Source: an uncultured Campylobacter sp.
Lineage (GTDB): Bacteria > Campylobacterota > Campylobacteria > Campylobacterales > Campylobacteraceae
Assembly (NCBI RefSeq): GCF_937997595.1
Contig: NZ_CALKTS010000350.1
Span: forward strand, 1 to 9,651
Reading direction: 5' to 3'
Length of the DNA: 9,651 bases
Both the position numbers and the translations under genes were made by a program. Each line of letters begins with the position of its first letter. Position 1 is the first letter of the stretch. Shown here piece by piece: positions 4,788-9,651 of this stretch. The notes beneath the pieces were generated by a model that made no database searches, was not told the DNA's origin, and saw only the letters and a list, made by a program, of their open reading frames with translations.

Positions 4788-7529
4788 TTAAAATTTCGGC
4801 GCATTTATCCTCACCGTCTCATCGGTGTCAAAAATATATGTCTGCGCCGCCTCCGCGATATCCTTCGGCGAGATGGAATTTATGATCTTTTCAAAGGTCT
4901 TAAAATCGGCGATCTCCTCATTCCAAAGCGCGTATTTTACGAGCGCGTCGTTCCAAAACTCGGGGCTTTCGCGAGCGGTACGAGCCGTGATGATCTGAGA
5001 TTTTTTAAAATTTTCAAGATGCCGCTCTACGTCCGACCCGCCGCCTGCGATTTCTGCAAAAATTTCTCTAATTGCGGATAAAATTTGATCCGTATTTTGC
5101 GGCGCGCAGGAAAACGAAATATGAAGGCTAGAGTGCTCATACGGGATGCGGCTTAGGCTCGAAGCGACCGAAAAGCCGTAAGTACGCCCCTCATCCTCTC
5201 TGATGCGCTCTCTAAGGGCTTCCTGAAGCACCGAAGCTAGGGCTGAAATTTTAATTGCATTTTCAAGCGAGTATGGAGCGGATCTGTTTATCGCGGTAAG
5301 CGCGACGTCGCTTCTAGGGGAGTTTTGATAGTTGCGCATAAAAACGTGCCGTCCGCTTAAGCTGCGAATTCCGTCGTCTTTAAAATCCTCGCGTTCGCCA
5401 CGAGCAGGCAGGTTTGCCAGATACTTTTTTATGAGGACTTCGGCGTCTTTTACCTCAAAATCGCCGCTAAGCACGAAGGTGTAGGATGCGGCGTTGCTAA
5501 ATTTATCATGGACGATCTTTTTTAGCTCCTCCACGTTAAGCGCTTTGATCTGCGCGGCGTTTAGAGGGCGCATTCGCGCATTGCCGCCGTAGAAAAACTC
5601 GCTAAATTCCCTGCTAAATTTATACCCGGGCAGCTTCTCGTTCCGCGCAAGCTCGTCGAGCGATTTTATCTTTAAATTTTGCAGCGCTTTCTCGTCCGTG
5701 CGCGGAGAGCTAAGCTCTAAGTTTATCGCTTCCAGCAGCCATTTTAGATCCTGCGAGCCGCAGCTTCCGTAAAATCCGTGCGAGAATGCGGAGATATTTT
5801 TGCGGTAATTTACCTGCCGCCCGCTTAAAATTTGCGAAATTTCATAATTGTTAAACTCGCCCGCGCCGCTTTCGTTTGCAAGCATCGCGGCAAAACTGCC
5901 AAGCCAGGGATGCGCCAGATTGGACATTCCGCCCCTGCTTACCGCAGCGAATGAGATGAAATCCTTGCGCGTCTTAAGCGGCTTTAAGATCACGGTCGCG
6001 TTATTTTCAAGCAGGTAGGTATAAAATTTAAATCGCGGCTCAAAGCTTTTGCTTAAAATTTTGCCCTCAGGCAGGTTTTTAGAAACCAAGCTATCCGGTA
6101 GCTTTTTATGCGCGGCATGCGTATTTATCGCCTTAGCGCCGCTTTGCAGCTTTTTAAATTTAGCCTCGTCCATGTTGTATCCGGAGCCGCTAAAGACGCT
6201 TGCGTGCACCTCGCCCAGATCCGTCAGGCGCCTAAATTCTAAATTTAACTCCTCTAGGCTGATCTCGCGCAGCAGCTTTACCTCAAAATCCCGCTGTTTT
6301 GCGGCGCTAGGCAGGACGGCTCCTGATTTTACGGCATGAAGAATCTCCCTTGCAAAAAACGCGGAATTTGCGCTTTTTTTGCGCTCAAAGGCGCTGTGCC
6401 GCGAGCTGATCAAAGCATCCTTCGCAAGGGCGAAATCGCGCGCATCAAAGCCGCTATCTCGCAAGCCTTTGATTAGCCCGAGCGCCTGCGAGATCGCGCC
6501 GTCAAAATCTCCGCCCAAAACGGCAACGTCGAAGTTATAGATCGTTTTTTGAAACTGCAAATTCGATCTGGAAAAATTAACGCGCAACAGCGCGCCTTCG
6601 CTAGCTTTTGCTCGCTCATAAATCGTAGAGATGAGACTTGAAATAAGCTCGCTTTTTAAAATTTTTCTCGCATTCGCCTCGCTACTTGGGGGCGCAAATT
6701 CCTCCCAAAACGAAATTTTGACGGAATTTAGCGACGTTTCGTTCGTATCGTAATTGTAAATTTTCAAACCCTGCCTAGACGGAATGCCCATATCCGGACG
6801 GGCGTAGGAGTTTGTATTTTTAAGAGGCGAAAAATTTTGCTCTAGCAGTTTTAAAATTTTATCCCTTTTAAAATCGCCCACGGCTATAAATTTCATAGAC
6901 CTGGGCTGGTAAATTTTTTGATAAAGCTCCTTGATTCGCTGCGCGCTTACGGATTTTACGACCGCCATATCGCCGATCGGCGCACGATTAAAATACGCGC
7001 TGCCGCCGTAAAGCTCCTCATCCATCCGCTCGTAAAGCCTGGCAATCGGCGTATCGCGACTACGCGCCTCCTCGATTATGACGCCTCTTTCTTTTACGAG
7101 CTCGAGCGGATTAAACTCCACTCCGTCCGCAATCGAAGCAAAAATTTTAAAAACGTCCTTTAAATTTTCTTCGCTAACGGCGATGTTAAGCGTGTAGATC
7201 GTGCTGTCGTAGCCCGTCTGCGCATTTACGTCGGCGCCGAATTTTACGCCCAGGCTCTGTAGCTTTTTGATAAGCTCGTTTTTGCTAAAATCGCGGCTTC
7301 CGTTAAAAGACATATGCTCTATGAAATGCGCAAGCCCGCGCTCATTAGGGCCCTCATCGATCGAGCCCGCATCCACGATGAGATAAAAAACGGCGGAATT
7401 TTTAGGCACGGAATTTTCTAAAATATAGTATCTAAGCCCGTTTGGCAGCGATCCTCGCAGGACGGCTTCGTCCCAATCAAGCGCAAAAGCTCCCGCACAG
7501 AGCAGTAAAAATAGTAAAATTTTTCGCAT
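4788..7529 (-). CDS. Exported M16 (insulinase/pitrilysin) zinc protease, PqqL/FusC type
   Basis: The 913-aa protein starts with a clean signal peptide (MRKILLFLLLCAGAFA, cut near residue 16) and so acts in the periplasm. The inverted zinc motif HFIEH gives H68 and H72 as zinc ligands and E71 as the catalytic base; ERGVIIEEAR (about 147-156) supplies the third ligand, probably E154. These lie in the first M16 domain, followed by a linked inactive domain (about 190-380). The second half (from about 500) repeats the fold without a zinc site and keeps the substrate-binding R-x-Y motif (R782, Y784, in EDEGRTYGFSV). About 910-930 residues in one chain is the size of PqqL and FusC, twice that of the short M16B proteases of Helicobacter and Campylobacter. 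In FusC and PqqL systems such a protease cleaves an imported iron protein, and the TonB receptor gene directly downstream fits that role. The ATG at 7529 has a modest site, AAAGGG, five bases upstream; alternative starts would lose the signal peptide. No clear promoter was seen. Family certain, substrate inferred. Confidence 0.93.
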   Translation of the reverse strand: MRKILLFLLLCAGAFALDWDEAVLRGSLPNGLRYYILENSVPKNSAVFYLIVDAGSIDEGPNERGLAHFIEHMSFNGSRDFSKNELIKKLQSLGVKFGADVNAQTGYDSTIYTLNIAVSEENLKDVFKIFASIADGVEFNPLELVKERGVIIEEARSRDTPIARLYERMDEELYGGSAYFNRAPIGDMAVVKSVSAQRIKELYQKIYQPRSMKFIAVGDFKRDKILKLLEQNFSPLKNTNSYARPDMGIPSRQGLKIYNYDTNETSLNSVKISFWEEFAPPSSEANARKILKSELISSLISTIYERAKASEGALLRVNFSRSNLQFQKTIYNFDVAVLGGDFDGAISQALGLIKGLRDSGFDARDFALAKDALISSRHSAFERKKSANSAFFAREILHAVKSGAVLPSAAKQRDFEVKLLREISLEELNLEFRRLTDLGEVHASVFSGSGYNMDEAKFKKLQSGAKAINTHAAHKKLPDSLVSKNLPEGKILSKSFEPRFKFYTYLLENNATVILKPLKTRKDFISFAAVSRGGMSNLAHPWLGSFAAMLANESGAGEFNNYEISQILSGRQVNYRKNISAFSHGFYGSCGSQDLKWLLEAINLELSSPRTDEKALQNLKIKSLDELARNEKLPGYKFSREFSEFFYGGNARMRPLNAAQIKALNVEELKKIVHDKFSNAASYTFVLSGDFEVKDAEVLIKKYLANLPARGEREDFKDDGIRSLSGRHVFMRNYQNSPRSDVALTAINRSAPYSLENAIKISALASVLQEALRERIREDEGRTYGFSVASSLSRIPYEHSSLHISFSCAPQNTDQILSAIREIFAEIAGGGSDVERHLENFKKSQIITARTARESPEFWNDALVKYALWNEEIADFKTFEKIINSISPKDIAEAAQTYIFDTDETVRINAPKF

Positions 7530-8306
7530 TTAAGCCCTTTATTTTCTAGTAAAATTCGCTCGCAGCCTTTCGGCAGACTCTTCTCTTTCGGCTTATCAAG
7601 CTGCCCGCCTGCGCCATTTTTGGATTTGCTCGCTTTGACCCGTTAGCCTGCGATATCTCTTAGATCCGCCTACTTTTAACCCGCCTGCTAGCTGCGCCAG
7701 CATCCGCGATCTTCCTCGCGAGTGCATCGGTTCTAGGTTTGCGCTGCGCGGCTTCTATCGTTTACTTTATCGCAGAAGTCCGCAGGCGCATTTGATCTTT
7801 ATCTGCGCGACGGCACGGCAGTACGGCGGCGCGCTCGCGCAATATAAATTTTGAAATTTACTTGAGCCCTGGCTAAATTTAAAAAGCGCGAGCCGGTAAA
7901 TTTTAAAATTTTACGCCGAACGCGGCGGACTACTAGGCTTTGAAATTTCATAGCTAAATTCCGCGGCTAGCTTTCACGACCGCTTTTATATCCAGGCGGG
8001 CGAATGTTTAAATTTGGCATCGCCTTTGCTCTTGCTGCGCGCTGTTTTGATGCGGATCAATCAAAAAACTTCCGATGCTTCATCCATCAATACGGCCGCA
8101 ATACACTTGAGTTCAATACGAACCGACTAAAAGCTGCTCGGCATATTTTGACACCTGCTGCCGTATAACATTTGGCGCGCGCACGAGCTGCCGCCCACAC
8201 CGCCTACTGCGAAATAAAATTTTAGCCTAAAGAGCATTAAATGAAAATTAGTATAAATAAAATGTGAAATTTTGAAGTTAAAATGGAATTTCGGATTAGA
8301 TTAAAA
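7530..8306. other. 777-bp stretch with no convincing gene
   Basis: I see no intact gene on either strand. The plus-strand frame starting at 7639 is open for 71 codons to a TGA at 7852 but lacks a start codon and ribosome site. The same frame continues to 8217 broken by stops at about 7852, 7897, 7951, 8128 and 8146, with protein-like pieces such as ATARQYGGALAQYKF and AASFHDRFYIQAGE. This could be a decayed gene, but the stop density is only slightly lower than chance. A minus-strand TATACT (8250-8255) resembles a -10 box pointing toward the protease gene, though about 700 bases away. The long leader before the protease gene is otherwise unexplained. Confidence 0.4.
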
Positions 8307-8394
8307 TGGCCGGGAGATAGGGATTCGAACCCCAGGAGGCTTTCACCTCAACGGTTTTCAAGACCGCCGCTTTCGACCGCTCAGCCATCTCCCG
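8307..8394 (-). tRNA. tRNA-Ser(TGA)
   Basis: The acceptor stem CGGGAGA / TCTCCCG closes, with discriminator G and an encoded CCA at 8307-8309. The anticodon TGA (8358-8360) sits in the loop of a GGCGGTC-type stem. A long variable arm is present, as expected for serine, and the T arm contains GGTTCGAATCC. It reads UCA codons. It is the last gene of the minus-strand tRNA cluster. Confidence 0.95.
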
Positions 8395-8400
8395 ATTAAG

Positions 8401-8417
8401 GGCGGGTAGACCCCGCC
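8401..8417 (-). terminator. GC hairpin between lipoprotein gene and tRNA-Ser
   Basis: GGCGGG (8401-8406) and CCCGCC (8412-8417) form a 6-bp stem with a 5-base loop directly before the 5' end of tRNA-Ser. No T run follows, so it may be a weak terminator, a 3' stabiliser of the lipoprotein mRNA, or a structure marking the tRNA 5' processing site. Confidence 0.4.
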
Positions 8418-8452
8418 GAAAGTTCGCGCAGATCAAGACCTACGCGTAGAAT

Positions 8453-8608
8453 TTATTCGGTTTTTTCTCCGACCCACTCGGCGCCGTTGTGAACCTTTTC
8501 TTTGGTCCATTGAGCCGCATTGTGTGAGTCCTCTTTTACGCCGTGCCAAGTATTAGAGCACCCGCTAAAAACCATCAATGCCAAAAGAGCCGCTAGTATG
8601 TATCTCAT
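8453..8608 (-). CDS. Entericidin-like small lipoprotein
   Basis: The 51-aa product begins MRYILAALLALMVFSGC, a short signal peptide ending in a lipobox (VFSGC, lipidated Cys17), so the mature protein is a 35-residue lipoprotein. The mature part (CSNTWHGVKEDSHNAAQWTK and onward) matches the pattern of entericidins, which start CNTxxG(V/M)xED and form a small amphipathic helix. In E. coli, EcnA/EcnB are a membrane-active antidote/toxin pair, but single entericidin-like lipoproteins are common in other proteobacteria with no proven role. AAGGAG at 8614-8619 lies five bases before the ATG. The gene begins 20 bases after the CCA end of tRNA-Cys and ends 58 bases before tRNA-Ser, so it is probably transcribed with the tRNAs and released by tRNA processing. 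Confident as a gene and lipoprotein, less so as a true entericidin. Confidence 0.82.
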   Translation of the reverse strand: MRYILAALLALMVFSGCSNTWHGVKEDSHNAAQWTKEKVHNGAEWVGEKTE

Positions 8609-8628
8609 AATAACTCCTTTTTAGGATC

Positions 8629-8702
8629 TGGAGGCGACACCCGGATTCGAACCGGGGATCAAAGCTTTGCAGGCTCATGCCTTACCACTTGGCTATGTCG
8701 CC
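8629..8702 (-). tRNA. tRNA-Cys(GCA)
   Basis: Acceptor GGCGACA / TGTCGCC, discriminator T, encoded CCA (8629-8631), anticodon GCA (8668-8670) and T-loop GGTTCGAATCC all fit. Third gene of the cluster; the ribosome site of the lipoprotein gene begins ten bases past its 3' end. Confidence 0.95.
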
Positions 8703-8718
8703 ACGCCGGCTTATTAGG

Positions 8719-8805
8719 TGGTGCCCGGAGCCGGACTTGAACCGGCACGGAAAAAATTCCGAGGGATTTTAAGTCCCTTGCGTCTACCGATTCCGCCATC
8801 CGGGC
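8719..8805 (-). tRNA. tRNA-Leu(TAA)
   Basis: Acceptor GCCCGGA / TCCGGGC, discriminator A, encoded CCA (8719-8721), anticodon TAA (8769-8771) in the loop CTTAAAA. The long variable arm (CGGAATTTTTTCCG type) is as expected for leucine. It reads UUA, the major leucine codon in AT-rich Campylobacter genes. Second gene of the cluster. Confidence 0.95.
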
Positions 8806-8833
8806 ACGTTTAATACAAAAACAGAATGTAAAA

Positions 8834-8908
8834 TGGAGCGGGAAACGAGAGTCGAACTCGCGACATCAACCATGGCAAGGTTGCGCTCTACCACTGAGCT
8901 ATTCCCGC
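8834..8908 (-). tRNA. tRNA-Gly(GCC)
   Basis: Acceptor GCGGGAA / TTCCCGC, discriminator T, encoded CCA (8834-8836), anticodon GCC (8874-8876) and T-loop GTTCGACTC. First gene of the minus-strand cluster, immediately after the presumed promoter. Confidence 0.95.
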
Positions 8909-8921
8909 GCAAAGAAATGAA

Positions 8922-8927
8922 ATATTA
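8922..8927 (-). promoter_or_regulatory. Likely -10 box of the tRNA-Gly-Leu-Cys-Ser cluster
   Basis: TAATAT on the minus strand, 13 bases before the 5' end of tRNA-Gly, in an AT-rich region between divergent tRNA genes. The spacing would place the transcription start a few bases before the tRNA. A second candidate, TATAAAAT, lies about 25 bases further upstream. Confidence 0.45.
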
Positions 8928-9022
8928 CCCAATGCAAGCTTAAAATTTCATTTTATAGCGGCTTTTGCGGAGAAAATTTTGGCGTAGCGCCGGAATTTAA
9001 AAATTTTGTAAGTAAAATAATG

Positions 9023-9028
9023 TAAAAT
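9023..9028 (+). promoter_or_regulatory. Likely -10 box of tRNA-Ala
   Basis: TAAAAT preceded by TG (TGTAAAAT), 15 bases before the 5' end of tRNA-Ala, in AT-rich DNA without a clear -35 box. Spacing suits a short-leader tRNA transcript. Confidence 0.45.
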
Positions 9029-9043
9029 TACAAAATCGTTATT

Positions 9044-9119
<76 letters not shown>

Positions 9120-9226
9120 TTTAAGCTATTTTTAAATTTTAATCACTTCTTTTAGATCTCTTTTGCTTCCTTTAAATACGGATATTTATGGCTTTTAGTA
9201 ATTTTAATTATTTTTGTTTATTTTTA

Positions 9227-9235
9227 TGTTATAAT
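9227..9235 (+). promoter_or_regulatory. Strong extended -10 promoter (TGTTATAAT)
   Basis: TGT-TATAAT matches the Epsilonproteobacterial vegetative promoter perfectly, and T-rich runs with rough ten-base spacing lie upstream (about 9197-9226). Transcription would start near 9241-9243 and proceed rightward, giving a leader of about 145 bases before the small ORF at 9387 and of about 330 bases before the gene at 9571. Confidence 0.65.
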
Positions 9236-9241
9236 TGTTTT

Positions 9242-9386
9242 AGAATAATTCAGTTGTTTACTAGGTTAGTTAAAATCTGTTTACAGAAAGAGCGATAAAT
9301 ATCGCTATAAAAACATTTTTAATGTGTATATCGCAAAAAAATGAAAAAATAGTATAAGTGAGAGCTATATCGCAAAAATCGTTAAG
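9242..9386 (+). other. Leader with hairpin and repeated ATATCGC words
   Basis: No gene is seen. AGCGATA-AA-TATCGCT (9291-9306) is a perfect 7-bp hairpin. TATATCGCAAAAA occurs twice, at 9327-9339 and 9366-9378. The related word GCGATAT appears again at 9424-9430 inside the small ORF. The regular recurrence suggests operator half-sites for a local regulator or a structured leader RNA. Confidence 0.4.
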
Positions 9387-9544
9387 ATGAACGAAAAATA
9401 TATACTTCCATCTTTTGACGAGCGCGATATAAAGACGATGAAATATAGTGATATTTTAAAATTTTTAACCAAAATAATCCGAGTACTAGTCGTCTCGAAA
9501 CGCTTCATCGCCTAATAAACGATATAGAAAAGTCTTTGCAATAA
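9387..9544 (+). pseudogene. Small ORF of unknown function with an apparent frameshift
   Basis: From the ATG at 9387 the frame reads MNEKYILPSFDERDIKTMKY and continues to TAA at 9513-9515 (42 aa), but the last dozen residues look unnatural. A frame two bases on, open from 9452, reads NNPSTSRLETLHRLINDIEK and ends in TAA at 9542-9544, just 26 bases before the next gene. Adding one A to the run at 9471-9474 would join them as KFLTKNNPSTSRLE and give a 52-aa protein. I therefore suspect a one-base deletion, a sequencing error, or a functional frameshift at this A run. The ATG has only a weak ribosome site (TAAG). The family is not recognised; size and position ahead of another small-start gene would fit an antitoxin-like or regulatory protein, but this is a guess. 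Confidence 0.42.
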
Positions 9545-9570
9545 ATTAAATTTTAATGGAAGGAGAGATT

Positions 9571-9651
9571 ATGTCAGTTGAAGAAGATGGCGCGGCGTTT
9601 ATAGATGAAGACTACGTAAATATCGTGCCGCAGGATCTGCTAGAGCGCGGT
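9571..9651 (+). CDS. N-terminus of an unidentified acidic protein (partial)
   Basis: The ATG at 9571 has an excellent ribosome site (AAGGAG at 9560-9565, five bases away). The 27 codons visible read MSVEEDGAAFIDEDYVNIVP and onward, strongly acidic with no signal peptide, so the protein is probably cytosolic. It follows the small broken ORF by 26 bases and is likely in the same transcript from the promoter at 9227. Too short to assign. Confidence 0.75.
   Translation, partial: MSVEEDGAAFIDEDYVNIVPQDLLERG

Noticed and set aside
4659..5081. Plus-strand open frame of 140 codons
   Set aside because: Starts at a TTG in the spacer, passes through the terminator hairpin and then lies opposite the conserved C-terminal part of the M16 protease.
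6049..6339. Plus-strand frames opposite the protease (also 6918-7163)
   Set aside because: Antisense shadows of a gene with clear zinc and substrate-binding motifs.
4459..7529. Single operon transcript for protease and receptor
   Set aside because: A probable terminator at 4694-4739 and a separate promoter at 4541-4546 in the 329-bp gap argue for separate transcripts, though readthrough cannot be excluded.
7639..8217. Intact gene in the plus frame of the gene-free stretch
   Set aside because: About five in-frame stops and no start or ribosome site; kept only as a possible decayed gene.

Overview
The window looks like chromosomal DNA of a higher-GC member of Campylobacter (the C. gracilis / showae / rectus / curvus / concisus side of the genus). 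Evidence: gene spacers are saturated with AAATTT and AAAATTTT words, coding DNA is GC-rich for the genus, promoters look like TGnTATAAT without a clear -35 box, and an outer-membrane protein gene carries a homopolymeric G tract of the kind used for phase variation. This assignment rests on sequence style, not on a database match.

Positions 1-1731 (plus strand) hold the last codons of an unidentified gene, a small gene broken by a frameshift (123-478), and an unrecognised four-helix membrane protein (721-1440). The AAATTT-rich spacers here carry several inverted repeats.

Positions 1732-7529 (minus strand) are the core: an exported M16 zinc metalloprotease of PqqL/FusC type (913 aa) followed downstream by a TonB-dependent outer-membrane receptor (908 aa). 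The 329 bp between them contain a probable terminator for the protease gene and a separate promoter for the receptor gene, whose -10 box lies inside a Fur-box-like dyad. A run of nine G in the receptor's signal-peptide region, present here in the in-frame (ON) state, would switch the gene off on loss or gain of one base. The pairing resembles protease-associated import systems such as FusA/FusC in Pectobacterium and YddB/PqqL in E. coli, where a TonB receptor brings an iron-containing protein into the periplasm and an M16 protease cleaves it to free the iron. An iron-regulated, phase-variable version in Campylobacter is the most interesting hypothesis in the window; the substrate cannot be read from the sequence.

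Positions 7530-8306 hold no convincing gene. Positions 8307-8908 hold a minus-strand tRNA cluster, in transcription order Gly(GCC), Leu(TAA), Cys(GCA), Ser(TGA), with a 51-aa entericidin-like lipoprotein gene set between tRNA-Cys and tRNA-Ser. A tRNA-Ala(GGC) gene is divergent at 9044-9119. The right end holds a very good plus-strand promoter, a leader with repeated ATATCGC words, a small apparently frameshifted ORF (9387-9544), and the start of a gene running off the window (9571 onward).
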